64,000 nucleotides of DNA from Rosa chinensis (taxonomy: Eukaryota; Streptophyta; Magnoliopsida; Rosales; Rosaceae): NCBI RefSeq assembly GCF_002994745.2, contig NC_037093.1, forward strand, positions 68,901,510 through 68,965,509. The letters are read 5' to 3'. Positions 35,516 through 49,779 of this stretch are shown piece after piece. Numbering within the stretch: position 1 is the first letter of the stretch; the number at the start of each line of letters is the position of its first letter. The notes beneath the pieces are model-generated. The model made no database searches. It saw only the letters and a program-made list of their open reading frames with translations, and was not told the DNA's origin. The translations under genes and the position numbers were made by a program.

Positions 35516-36190
35516 TGACAACAACCAAGCTGTGGTTCAGACTTGGGAGGTATGACCTAGATTTATAATTGATTAGTGCCCAAAGGGTGGGTGGAGAATG
35601 GAGAAAGAGAGAGAGAGAGATAGTGGACCTCGCTTGTTTTTGATGATTAAAGCAGTGTGGACATGGAACATGGAACATGGAACAAATAAAGAAAGCAATG
35701 AGAGTGACGAGTTTAATAATAGGAAGCGAATAGTCATAGATACACAATACATTCATACAGTGGATGGGAACTGCCATCTATAAAGATTTTTTTTTTTTTG
35801 ACGAAATCGTAGGCTTCGCGGTTGTCTTTTGCTGATTTTCAGTGCTACGGACCCCGGTCAAATCACGTAGATTGATATTATAATCTTTTTGTTTGTTTTA
35901 ATTACAGTAATAATTTTTACCAATAAAATTTTGTTGGCTGAGTATTTCAGATAAGGATCAAAATTCGGTATATTGACAGGTTCAGATATTACCAAAAAAA
36001 AAAAAAAAACTACTGGCTAAAGAAATGAGAGAATCCACAGTCAACCTAAATGTCAATATTTTCAGTTAAAACAACATTTTTTTCATGCTAAAAAAATCCA
36101 CTCATTTATTATAAACTCTTGGGTTTTGATTACCGACAAAAAAAAAATCTTCAATTTTGTGTCGTCACGATTTATTGGTTTCCTCAATCC
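35516..36190 (-). promoter_or_regulatory. Upstream region of the G-gamma gene
   Basis: It includes a (GA) tract on the plus strand at 35607-35620, which reads as a pyrimidine tract in the gene's direction, and is otherwise AT-rich. No coding sequence is supported. Confidence 0.4.
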
Positions 36191-36193
36191 TTA

Positions 36194-36816
36194 GAGCAAG
36201 TGCAGCGGTATGCTTAACTGGGCAAAAAAAGTCATTTTAATGATGTGTTGACCGGGTATATTGAAAAAGCACCTTCCACCGGTTCCTTTTTTACGAGACA
36301 AAAGATGGCCTTTTTTGACCCAGGCCAAGAAAAATGTCATGGCCTTGACATATTGCTTGCCCAGGCGAAGAAGCAAGCCAGCTCAGCCCATCAGGCCACA
36401 TGGGTGATGTCAGCGGCCAATTAAAGAGAGAGACGTCATGGCCTTAATCTGGGCCGTTGTTTTCAATTAATGTTCAGATCCAACGGTGGTGCAATTATAT
36501 GTATATATAGGGTTGTAACGGTAACAAAACGGTAAGAGAAAATATTGTTAAAAATTCTAAATATTTCTCTATAAACACCCTCCATTTATTTTACATCTCA
36601 CCCAAAAAAAATTATGTTTCATAGTTACACAATGAACAGTGAAATAAAACTGTAAAAAAAAACAATGAACAGTGAAAAAAAAATAATGAACAGTCTTGAC
36701 CGGTCAAGAAAAAAAACGGGTGCTAACCCATGTCCAGTGGCAGTGAACAGTAACTTGACTGGTCGAATTCTTGACTTTTCGACCTTAACATTTCTTGACT
36801 ACGGGTGAACTTGCTC
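36194..36816. mobile_element. PIF/Harbinger (Tourist-like) MITE, 623 bp
   Basis: The left end reads GAGCAAGTGCA and the inverted right end reads GAGCAAGTTCA. Both ends are flanked by the 3-bp target duplication TTA (36191-36193 and 36817-36819), as expected for PIF/Harbinger elements. The interior has repeated GTGAACAGT and TGACCGGTCAAG-type motifs and no coding capacity. Confidence 0.75.
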
Positions 36817-37190
36817 TTAGTCTATCTTATCTCATAATTTTCTTTTTTAAAAATAAAATTCATTGAATCAATTAGTAATTACAATCAATTAGAATGACCA
36901 TTCCTTATATTCAATTTATGATTTGCAAGTACGTATGTTGGTTATTTTATTAGCTTCATGATGTGGAGTATGGAGCACTTTAAACTCTAGATTCCTGCTC
37001 AAAATCTCTCGAACTTCCTCTATAAGCAACCCATACTAGAAAGGTCTATGTCTTATGAACTTCCTCATAATCTTTTAAAGTTCTAATCTTATGAATCTCT
37101 TATGTGGAATGTGTCGATGTGCATGTTATGAGCAATAACAGCTGACAATTCATATAATTTTTTAATTTTTGGCCACGACTTCCATTGCAG

Positions 37191-37316
37191 ACCGCAAGGA
37201 ATTGGTGGATTTAGCAGGGATGAAGCTGCTGCATTTGGCACCTTAAGCTCAAGTCAGCAACCAAGCCATCAGATACCCAGCACCCAGCAACTCGGAAACC
37301 TTTTCTTCGATGGGAG
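37191..37316 (+). other. Orphan exon-like fragment
   Basis: A 126-bp stretch is open in one frame (PQGIGGFSRDEAAAFGTLSS..., ending NLFFDGR). It is bounded by a good acceptor (CCATTGCAG) and a good donor (GGGAG/GTAACC). I do not recognise the peptide, and no companion exons are visible within 1 kb on either side. It may be a captured or left-behind exon. Confidence 0.35.
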
Positions 37317-37632
37317 GTAACCCATTTGGATAGATGAACGATTCTATTTCAATTAGAGTCAACAATTTTTTTTTGGCTTCTTATCATTTCAGAAAGAAGT
37401 CTGCATGACATCTGGTCCAAGATCAAATTAATGTAATTATATGGATACCACTTTGTATGATGAGTTGATAACACATTCTACATGTTCCAATGAGGTCCAA
37501 GCTAATCTTTCAGAGATCAAGGTACTGATCTGATCGACTCTTTGTAATTGATCACTGAACATTCACTATATTGTAAAGTAACCAACAACTGTATAAACAG
37601 CTGTATATATTTAAGCAAAAGTTATTGGGGAA

Positions 37633-37688
37633 AAACTCTCTTTAATGTTTCTACTTTCAGTTGAAAGTAGAAACATTAAAAAGAGTTT
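37633..37688. repeat. Near-perfect short hairpin
   Basis: Two 27-base arms (left ending ...GTTTCTACTTTCA, right starting TGAAAGTAGAAAC...) pair with one mismatch around a 2-base centre (GT). Confidence 0.9.
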
Positions 37689-37707
37689 CTTCTTCATTTC
37701 TGCTCCC

Positions 37708-38587
37708 GTAAGTTAATCTGCTTAATTAGCTTGGTAAGTCATGCATACATGCGTCAGTGATTGATTGATGGTTAATTACTTAATTTGCTTAGCTTGGTTT
37801 GTTATGTTTTTATCAAGCAGTATAAATCTTTGAATAGGCCCTATCAATTCATTGAGCAAGATCTTTTTTTTTTTTTTTTTCTCCTTTTGAAAGGATCACA
37901 TCATTTCATTAACACACGTGGAAGCTCTTACAATTTTTTTATGTGTCCTATTAGCTTTTCCTCCCCTCATAAGTGGGGTGGCGGAGCCATATTTGCAAAT
38001 TATATTACTGGTATATCAAGTACCACGAATGATAAAAAAAAGGTGTGAGTGAACCTCATTTCATTCTTCACAAATATATCTATCATAGACTGTCTCCAAC
38101 CTCCTACTATCATAGAAAAGCAAAATGAAAAAAGATAGGTCATGGCCTTTCGTGGATATATAGTTGGAGACAGAATTAATATCATTTGGATCTACTTTCG
38201 TGGTGTTGACGGGCCAAAATCCATGAAGAATGAAATGAGGTTCACTCACATGCACCTTTTTTTTTTTATCATTACTGGTACTTGATATACCAGTTGTATA
38301 ATTTGCAAATGTAGCTCCCCGCCCCACTTGTGAGGGAGGAAAAGGCAATAGGACACATAAAAAATTGTAAGAGCTTCCATGTGTTATAATGAAATGGTGT
38401 GATCCTTTCAAAAGAAAAAATGAAAGTTCTTGCTCAATGAATAGGGCCTATTCAAAGATTTACACTGCTTGGTAAAAGCATAACAAACCAAGGTTACCAA
38501 GCTAAGCAAATTAAGTAAGTAACCACCAATCAATCACTTACGCATGTATGCATGACTTACCAAGCTAATTAAGCAGATTAACTTACC
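37708..38587. repeat. Long inverted repeat, about 365-bp arms with a spacer of about 145 bp
   Basis: The left arm (about 37708-38077) and the right arm (about 38225-38587) are inverted copies, roughly nine bases in ten alike by eye. Long exact blocks include the outermost 45 bases or so of each arm. Differences are single substitutions and small gaps, with a longer T run on the left. The spacer itself starts a further small stem (TGTCTCCAAC at about 38091 with GTTGGAGACA at about 38165). RNA from this DNA would fold into a long hairpin. No protein is encoded. It could be a hairpin-siRNA locus, a young MIRNA progenitor or a fold-back transposon. Confidence 0.9.
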
Positions 38588-39121
38588 TCTCCTCTCTTAA
38601 CCTCTTTTTTTACTTGAGCTTCTCACGCTTTGAATTAGATGAAGACACACAACCACTTTGTTTATTTCCTTCCTCTCTCCTGTTCTTCTTTCCTTCCCTG
38701 TTATTCTTTTCCTTTCCTTTCTCTCTCTCCTGTTCTTCTTTAAAGAAGGTGTGTGTAGTTATTTATAAACGACGATGCAAATGCCGCCGTCGTGATCTGC
38801 AAGAAGATGGGTTTTCATGAGAAGTGTGTGTAGTTTAATCAACCAATTGAGTTTCTGGTGTGCATGAGACGTTTCCTACCAAACAACAACATTTAGGTAA
38901 GTCATGCATGCATGCATGGCCTTTATTTAACGCCTATAAATATTAACATACTCTACTTCCTTGATCACTTCAATCGATCAATTGCTTCCCTAGAAACTCT
39001 TTTTCTGTCCCATCGATCAATTGCTTTCTTCTCTGAGTCTTCAAATCCTTCTACACACACACTCTAGTTGTTTAATTTTCGCTTGCACATCAAAGCACAC
39101 ATAATCTTTTCATTTTCCTCC

Positions 39122-39341
39122 TACTATCTTTCTTTCTCCCTAAAAGTGAGGCGGAAGATCCATACTGCTATGAAACGTTACAACTTTTTATCAGAGTTCC
39201 AAAATCGGTATACAAATTTGTAACTGAAATGCATTTCGCTCTCCTCGGCTAAGCTTACCGATTTTGGAACTTGATAAACAAGTTATAACATTTTATAGTA
39301 TGAATATTCCGCCTTACGTATTGGGGGAAAGAAAGATAGTA
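39122..39341. ncRNA. Possible MIRNA-like fold-back (89-nt and 87-nt arms, 44-nt loop)
   Basis: The left arm (39122-39210) and the inverted right arm (39255-39341) align along their whole length with scattered mismatches and one bulge. The best block, GTTCCAAAATCGGTA, lies next to the loop. The size and loop fit a plant MIRNA precursor. The ends (TA/CTATC and GATAG/TA) would equally fit a small TA-duplicating MITE. No known mature miRNA was recognised. Confidence 0.4.
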
Positions 39342-39727
39342 CAAAGAAAAATGATGTTGTGACTTGTGATTTTGTGATGTACTTCATAACTCCAAACCTC
39401 CTGCACCATATCAGCAAGCATTTTTGAAACACATACAAGTCTAGCTACACCATGCATCATGTGATCATAATTTTCTACTATGGACCATCCTTCCACATCA
39501 TAGAATTGGTTTCGAACCTCTCCCCTCTTTGATTCTGAGTCAGCGTCTGAATTAACCCTGTTGGAAGTTGGAACAATCACTTGAATCCTCCCCAAACCAA
39601 TGGCAGCAACACAACTAATGAAAAACTGAAGGAAATAATTTAATGTGTGATAAGTACCCAATTTATAATAAGTAATATTAAAATGTTGCTTAGATTTAGA
39701 ATATTTTGTCAAGGATGTGTCTGCCAT
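39314..39727 (-). other. Unrecognised 137-codon open frame
   Basis: It starts with a real ATG (39727) and encodes MADTSLTKYSKSKQHF..., with a stretch IGLGRIQVIVPTSNR and EGWSIVENYDHMMHGVARLV that looks more protein-like than the rest. An acceptor-like TTCAG precedes that stretch, so it may be an exon remnant. It overlaps the 39.2-kb fold-back. I know no family for it and it may be chance. Confidence 0.2.
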
Positions 39728-40250
39728 GTATATTTTTCTTTTTTTTCAGCTTAATTGTATCATGAGTAAAGTAATATTGTGAAATGTTTAAAATTGAAGG
39801 AGGCCCAACTATAAATTTTGGAGGTATATGAATAGAACTTCTAAAAAAAAAAAAAAAAGGTTTTTATTGATAGTATTGGACGATGGGTATTGTATGAAAA
39901 TTTAAGAGGTGTAGATAATATATAAATAACAAATAAAAATAAGTTGAAAATCTATTAAGTGAGGAGAGCTAAATATCAATTTTTGAGATATGAATAGAAT
40001 GTCACATTCGGTATTTCTTGGGGCAAAAGGGAATGGAGAAAAGCGTCATTTGTAATAGTCTAAACCAGGCCCTTACCAGAGACAAAACAGGCCCAAAATG
40101 GAAAAGTGGAAAACCCAACACTGATTTTATTTATTATTGTTACCCATTATTTTTCATCAAGTATTTCCTGAACTAAAAAAACTGGGCACCCAAATCCAAA
40201 TCCTTTTTATCTCTGCGACCAAGATGTGTTGATTAGAGCAACTTGAGAGG

Positions 40251-40264
40251 TTTAGGGTTTAGGG
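40251..40264 (+). promoter_or_regulatory. Telo-box (TTTAGGGTTTAGGG) before the RsmH-like gene
   Basis: The motif lies 35 bp before the start codon. Telo-boxes (AAACCCTAA on the other strand) are frequent near the start sites of plant genes for ribosomal proteins and translation factors, which fits an rRNA methyltransferase. Confidence 0.55.
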
Positions 40265-40298
40265 AATGGAAATGCGGTGAATAGGGAAAAGAAAGAAA

Positions 40299-42332
40299 AT
40301 GGCAACAGCAGCTTCACTGTCGACTCCAGCATCAAGAATCTTCTCTCTCTCTTCCTTATCACTCCGCCTCCGAGGCCTCACATCCGCCGCCCACAGTCTC
40401 AGTCGGAGCACCACGACTAGTAAGAAGAAGAAGCAGCAGCAGCAGAAGCAGAAGCACAGAGTCGCCGTCAAAGAAAAGAGAAGAACTCGCTCCGATCGAG
40501 AGTTCGACATCAACCGTTATGGAGACTCCGCTTTCCACATCCCAGTCTTACTCGGCGAAGTCATCGACGTTTTCCCGCCCTCCAAACCTCTCCGGCGTTT
40601 CGTCGACTGCACCGTCGGAGCTGCCGGCCACTCTTCCGCGGTCAGTAATTTTTTTTTATTTTTTTTTTCGGTTGTAAATATGGACGGATTAATGATACTG
40701 TTGATTACGAGCAGATAATTGAAGGGCACCCTGAAATGCAAGTGTATGTGGGACTTGATGTTGATCCTGTGGCGCTTGACAAGGCTCGAGCTCGGATCAA
40801 TTCTGCGTTGAACGACCCAAGTTCGACCCTGAAAGCTTATACATTTTTGGAGAATTTTAGATACATCAAGTCTTTGCTTACTGACGTGGATGAGACACTC
40901 CTTGACACCGGAATTGATGGCATTCTGATGGATTTAGGAATGTCGTCGATGCAGGTGAATGATCCTCAGAGAGGCTTCAGTGTGCTTGCTAATGGGCCTC
41001 TTGATATGCGCATGGATCCTCAGGTAAAATTTTTGTGATTTAGCTCAAATGTGGATGTGATGCCTATAAGAATGCCTTGTTATATATTACTCTGTATATT
41101 TGGATGATTGAATGCCTGGTTGTCCTGAGTCTTGCACCATGTTAACATATATGTGCCTACTGATTGGATGTGCCATTAATTCAATGAAGACTTAATATTT
41201 AGGACAAAGTTGAAAATGGAATGTTGTACTATTCCCCTTTTAATGTGGGTTTGACAAGATTTGAAGAACCTGATTTCTATTCCCCTTATAATATGCACTC
41301 CCAATTTTCCTGACCTCTGTCTTCATGTGGTATAGTCCTTGGCGACAGTCTTTTTTCCTTTTAATCATCTTCTCTGCCAACAGTATTGTGGAACACTCAA
41401 GTTCTGGTTTATAGTTTCTAGGATGAATGAAAATTTCTGGTCAGAATGACATGTATGATGCCTATATTTTACTGGCTGCGTTAGAATTTTGAATATTTGT
41501 CTTATATATTTAATTGATTGAATAGGGCTCTGACAGGCAAGTCTGAAAGCAGAAGACATTTTAAACTCTTGGCCAGAAACTGAGGTGGGGCGCATCCTGC
41601 GAGACTATGGGGAAGAAAGCAATTGGTACTCTCTTCAAAACAAAATAGTTAAAGCACGCTTACAAGGTGGATTGCATTCCACTGGTGAACTAGTAGATCT
41701 TATAAAATCTGCAACTCCTCTAAGTCGAGGTTGGTATCCTTGTCATTCACTATGTGCAATTTCTGTTGTCACTCTCACATTGTACTACCACTATAGTACC
41801 TCTGCTTGTTGATCTCAACAATGTGCGCCTTAATTATCTCTCTCTAAAGAGTTCTGTAATAGCAAAAAGGTACAAGTAACTAAAATTAAACTTCATTGCA
41901 ACAGAAGGGAGGCAAGGTTGGATTAAGACAGCAACAAGGGTGTTTCAAGCTCTGAGGATAGCAGTTAACGATGAGTTGAAGACTCTGGAGGATTCTCTTT
42001 ATTCATGTTTTGACTGCCTGGCACCTGGTGGTAGGCTAGCAGTCATCTCTTTCCACAGTTTGGAGGACAGAATTGTGAAACAAACATTTCTTGACATCAT
42101 CAACATCAAAGGCGGAGATGGGGACGCTTACATGATTGAAGAAAGAGAGCGGAAGCAAGATTTGAGAAAGATCAGAATAGACATTGATAAAGACGAAATG
42201 TGGGTCAAACAAATGTTACAGGGCTTGAGAGGAACAATTCTCACTAAGAGACCAATTACGCCATCTGAAGAGGAAGAGAAACTGAACACCCGGTGTAGGA
42301 GTGCCAAGCTTAGGGTGATTCAGAAGGTTTAA
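40299..42332 (+). CDS. CMAL: RsmH/MraW-type 16S rRNA C1402 methyltransferase, chloroplast (CMAL-like)
   Basis: Four exons join in frame to 423 residues: 40299-40640, 40715-41023, 41537-41729, 41905-42332. RsmH methylates N4 of a cytosine in the decoding centre of small-subunit rRNA; the Arabidopsis homologue At5g10910 (CMAL) acts on chloroplast 16S rRNA. An N-terminal Ser/Arg-rich extension fits a transit peptide. Then come [16 protein letters not shown], the SAM-binding motif [14 protein letters not shown] (bacterial form TxGxGGHS), [40 protein letters not shown], and the C-terminal [19 protein letters not shown] lysine/glutamine run ([12 protein letters not shown]) follows the transit region. 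Pieces of its exon 3 and 3' flank recur at 43.65-43.82 kb. Confidence 0.93.
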
Positions 42333-42790
42333 TTCAGTTTGAAAGCCAATATATTTCTAAATTCCTGCGCTTTTATCCCTTTTTTTGCAACAATATCTCT
42401 TTATCTTTTACCCCATTATTTATTCCCATATGTTTAGGTTGGTGTTTTCATCTTACAAGCAATGATAAGTAATTCTCATACTTCTTCACCGGCCACCTTC
42501 GTGCTTAGACCAACTCCTCCATGTAAACAAGTCAATTGTTTGAGCCGTGCCATTGGTTCAGTGGAGTTGAGCTAAGAAATGCTAACATTCATACAGCTCA
42601 AACCAAGAAATGCTCATGTAACCTAATTATTAATTCTCTTCAGCATCACAGTTTGCAACATTAGGATGATTCAGTCACTTATTTCTTTATAGTTTTCCAA
42701 CCATTAACTATAAACAATGAACGTTTAAAACTTAGCAAGCAAACAAACCCGCGGGCTACCGCTGGTATAGCTAATTTGTTCTAGTTCTAC
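42333..42790. other. Intergenic region and 3' flank of the RsmH-like gene
   Basis: No gene is visible. Two segments are copied elsewhere: 42519-42580 recurs at about 43755-43823, and 42652-42716 recurs in part at 47882-47930. Confidence 0.6.
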
Positions 42791-42791
42791 T

Positions 42792-43650
42792 CTACTCTAG
42801 AGTCTTAGGAACCGGGGTAGGCCACCATGGAAGAGAAAACGGATAGTACAAGTTCTTCTCGACTCCCTTTATTGTACTCTCTGTAGTTGTCTCTGACGTT
42901 CCTCCACGAAGGTTGCACGCGATAATTTTACGGTATAGACTCAAACACACGACATCCTCATTGTTTGGGTGGAAGGCGAGCACGCTAATCGTGTTTGGAT
43001 TGGGGACCTCAATATCTTTGCAAGCTATAGTAACACGGTCGGCTAACCATTTGAGTTTGCCTTGGCTGCCCTTGACTACTTGTTTCAACTCCCTAACTCT
43101 AAATGGCAGCAGAACCTCATCGTAATCTCTAGGGAGAAATTCAGTATCCATGCATAACAGCAGACGCCCTCCGCTCACTCCTAGCCACCCTCTTCCCCCT
43201 CCTCCATTTGAAAAATCCTCAGGCGGCTCAATGCAACGGTACTTAACAGTATTGGATTTGGACAGATCCAACTCAAGTATAAGGTCATTATGGCACCACA
43301 AGTACAACATTCCATTGTAAGCTACGGAAGATGTAGTTTTCCCAATGAGAAAGAATACATCACTAAAAAATGAAGAAAATGCTATCTCTCTCCATTGACG
43401 GGTCTCAGAAGAGAAGATCTCGAAATGAAAGTTTGGATCAGATGAATTCGGTACTAGTCGCACAACCTTCCACTTATACTCAGCATTAAGGATGAAAGAA
43501 TTCGTTCTACTAGTAGTACTAGTCCCTTGTTCTTCATCTCCATTATGATCATCATTTGAGTACTTATAGTATGGATCACAGTCAAAGGCCACAAGCGAGC
43601 GGTGGTAGACCCCAGGGGTGGGAGGAAGAGGAACCCATTGTCTGGTGTAT
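42792..43650 (-). pseudogene. F-box-associated-domain gene, 5'-truncated
   Basis: The open frame reads RQWVPLPPTPGVYHRSLVAFDCDPYYKYS, then KWKVVRLVP, FHFEIFSSETRQWREI, SVAYNGMLYLWCHNDLILELDL and LPFRVRELKQV. This is the kelch-like F-box-associated interaction region that binds substrates of SCF ubiquitin ligases. The N-terminal F-box, which binds SKP1, and the following 100 or so residues are missing. Sequence homology ends abruptly near 43650, where a fragment of the RsmH-like exon 3 begins. No ATG starts this frame in a sensible place. A truncated pseudogene is most likely. Confidence 0.7.
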
Positions 43651-43823
43651 GCACTAGTAGATCTTATAAAATCTGCAACTCCTCTAAGTCGAGGTTGGTA
43701 TCCTTATAAAATACCCGTCTCTAAATCTTCTCCACATCCTGGCCTGGCATTACTCCTTTATGTAAACAAGTCAATTATTTGAGCCGTGCCATTGGTTCAG
43801 TGAAGTTGAGCTAAGAAATAGCT
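43650..43823. other. Patchwork of fragments from neighbouring genes
   Basis: In order: 43652-43704 repeats RsmH-like exon 3 and its donor (41691-41740); 43705-43737 resembles CDC48C-like exon sequence from 45730-45780 (CCTGTCTCTAAGTCTTCTCC and CCACATCCTGGAGG, in rearranged order); 43752-43823 repeats the RsmH 3' flank (42519-42580). Confidence 0.75.
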
Positions 43824-44064
43824 TTGTTGTATAGAAAATAGATGACAATGAGTAATGCCATTGGGAGAGTATATCATGCCCAACATCATCAAGTTCTACA
43901 TAAAAACTGAAGTACACGACACAACTTAAAAGTTAAAATTAAAAACACCGTCCAAAAATTTGTTTCCCTCTCATAAAATATTTCTTGTTCTGCTGAGTCT
44001 TATGTTTTGTTTCTAGTGCTTTAGCTCTGACAGTTGAAATACTCTTCCACAGGACACTCATAAC
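43824..44064 (-). other. 3' UTR or flank of the CDC48C-like gene
   Basis: AT-rich sequence after the CDC48C-like stop codon at 44065, with no other feature seen. Confidence 0.5.
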
Positions 44065-47665
<3,601 letters not shown>

Positions 47666-48271
47666 AGCGATCCAGGCCGGCTTATGCAAACTGAGAATTC
47701 AGAGTACGTTGTAATAAGAGAGAGACACAGGCTTCGCCGAGTCAGCCCTCAAAACATTTAGCACTGTAAACGCACTTATTCACGTTATTGCCACAGCCTA
47801 AAAGACTATATGTGGACTCTCTATTGTAACTGCCAACCCATTAAGAGAGACTATGGACTCTGGGTACGTAATGGGAAGTCTGCAACATTAGGGTGATTCA
47901 GTCACTATTAAAAGAAACCATTAACTATAATATTCTTAATATGGAGTGAGTATTTACAAAATTTGATTTGGTAACTGGGCCCAGCGCCCCAGAGCATCTT
48001 TTGTGTGCTGTTATTGATTATTTATGCCATGCAAAAGGACATTTATGTATATATATGACATTGTGTGTTAATGAAATCTATATGGCCGGTCTAGTGCTGT
48101 CACCACGTTTTTCAACGGTTCTCTACTCAATGGTGTTTACTAAAGCTAACAAGGTCAAGGCCGGGGCCAATATCATTTCGACGGGGTTGAAGCCAAAATC
48201 AAAGCAAGGTATTAAAGGGAGTTGAAAAGCTTGTTTATTTACGGATAAGATCATTGCATTATATAAAGTTT
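47666..48271. other. Upstream region of the CDC48C-like gene
   Basis: No gene is visible. A segment at 47882-47930 (GCAACATTAGGGTGATTCAG) repeats the RsmH 3' flank at 42652. Confidence 0.5.
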
Positions 48272-48377
48272 GTAATAAATATCTTGTTATTGCATACGTT
48301 TGCTAACATGATTTTCAGTTTTGTGTAATAAATATCTTGTTATTGCATACGTTTGCTAACATGATTTTCAGTTTTGT
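48272..48377. repeat. Exact tandem duplication of about 53 bp
   Basis: AATAAATATCTTGTTATTGC...GATTTTCAGTTTTGTG occurs twice in a row without a visible difference. Confidence 0.9.
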
Positions 48378-48399
48378 GTCCTCCTCGGAGGCGGCATAC

Positions 48400-48690
48400 C
48401 AAGAGTCTCCGGACTTTAAACGTGTTGTCCTCGGGACGTTAAAGAATCAGTCTCCGAACTTTAAATGGGTTGTCCTTGAGACGTTAAAGAGACAGTCACC
48501 GGACTTTAAATGGGTTGTCCGGGATCCTTGGGATGTTAAAGAATAAGTCCCCGAACTTTAAATGGTTGTCCTAGGGACGTTAAAGAGTCTCCGGACTTTA
48601 AATGGGTTGTCCTCGGGACGTTAAACAGCGAGTCCCCGGACTTGAAAGAGCTAGTCCTTGCGACATTAAGTCTTTGTTCCTCGTAGACAT
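48400..48690. repeat. Minisatellite of about 45-bp units
   Basis: About six units of the form (C/T)CCGGACTTTAAATGGGTTGT, then CCTCGGGACGTTAAAGA and a short variable part. The third unit carries a small insertion, and the last ones drift apart. Confidence 0.88.
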
Positions 48691-48925
48691 AAAGTCGGTG
48701 CCCTTAAAAATGTTGTTTGAATCCTCACCCTTTATCTTAATTTTGCCGTTAACTATTCTTGTGTACGTTTGATAAATTTTGTTTAATTTTTTTACTTGAC
48801 ACATGGAGTTGTTGTTGCTATTATTTATCCTCATGGACTAACAATTTATTTCTATTTAAGTATCGATTGTTTTTCCTTCCCTCACTCGGAGCTTGTATGG
48901 AAAGGAAAAATGGGGCATTGTGGGG

Positions 48926-49620
48926 GTGTAAAATTTTGGCTTGGGCTCCCACCCATTAAATCAAGCCCACTAATCAAAGCCCAAAAGTGATTAACAACAA
49001 GTTAAAAGGAAAGACAGTAAAAGATGGTAGAGGAGTGGAGAACGTGCAAACACCTCTCCTCCCACTACGACATAGAGTAAGGGCCAAGAATCATGAAGTG
49101 AGGACCAAGGAATGAATGACTATAAATTCTCAAGCTTATATGGAGGAATTAGGGGGAGGGGTAACAACAGTAACGAGTATCAATCCAGTTTCTTTAGTTT
49201 AATATTTTTTTCGAATTGATATTTACTTAGGTGTCGGAGTGTTTTTCTGTTTTGCAGGTCCCTCTTCCCCATAATCGATTGCAAGATGGATGCGGCAAGA
49301 GCTTCTCGGAGATTGAAAGAGGGAGATTTTTGTTGGGTAGTCTTCCTCCCGAATTTTTATGCACCAACATGGGAGGAAGAGGAAGAGAGCCAAGAAGAAG
49401 CAAACGAAGCACCCGAGGCGAGCCCGCCGAAGACAACCTTGAACTCCCAAGAAGAAGCCCAAACGAAGAAGCCGGAATCCGTCGCAAAGGCGGACAGGGA
49501 GGGCGGATTCAGGCTGCGCCAGTTGGGCTTCTTCTCGGAGTGGCTTTTCACAGTCGAGGTCGTCGTACAGATTTGCTGACCTCAATCTACCAACTCCGAT
49601 TCAGAGTATGTCTTTTGTTG
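48926..49620 (+). mobile_element. LTR-retroelement-like remnant
   Basis: It starts TGTGGGGGTGTAAAATTTTG and contains the stretch GGTGTCGGAGTGTTTTTCTG that is common at the end of plant gypsy-type LTRs. It is followed by a GAAGAA-rich open stretch. I find no second LTR or gag/pol, so this is a tentative call. Confidence 0.35.
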
Positions 49621-49669
49621 AAACAATGCCTTATTCATTCATTCATCTAAATGGTCTTTTGGACTTGCA

Positions 49670-49779
49670 GAAGCAACAGAGCTTAACTACGTTGCCACTG
49701 CAATGCCCAACTTTGCAACAACTGGATCTCACACATTGTGAATCTCTAACAAATTCTATATGCAAAGTTTGCAAGAGTA
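49670..49779 (+). pseudogene. Orphan exon of an F-box/LRR-repeat protein 15-like gene
   Basis: After a good acceptor (GACTTGCAG) comes KQQSLTTLPLQCPTLQQLDL followed by THCESLTNSICKVC. This is one leucine-rich repeat exon of the FBL15 family (SLTTLALQC... CESLTNSIC...). No neighbouring FBL15 exons are present. It sits about 200 bp before the breakpoint of the PPR gene copy. Confidence 0.6.

Noticed and set aside
35373..35555. Plus-strand 60-codon frame with a proline run
   Set aside because: It is the antisense of the G-gamma exon 1 glycine run.
38420..38445. TCTTGCTCAA in the right arm of the long inverted repeat resembles the start of miR828
   Set aside because: The match covers only about the first ten bases and then diverges. 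Without small-RNA data it is most likely chance.
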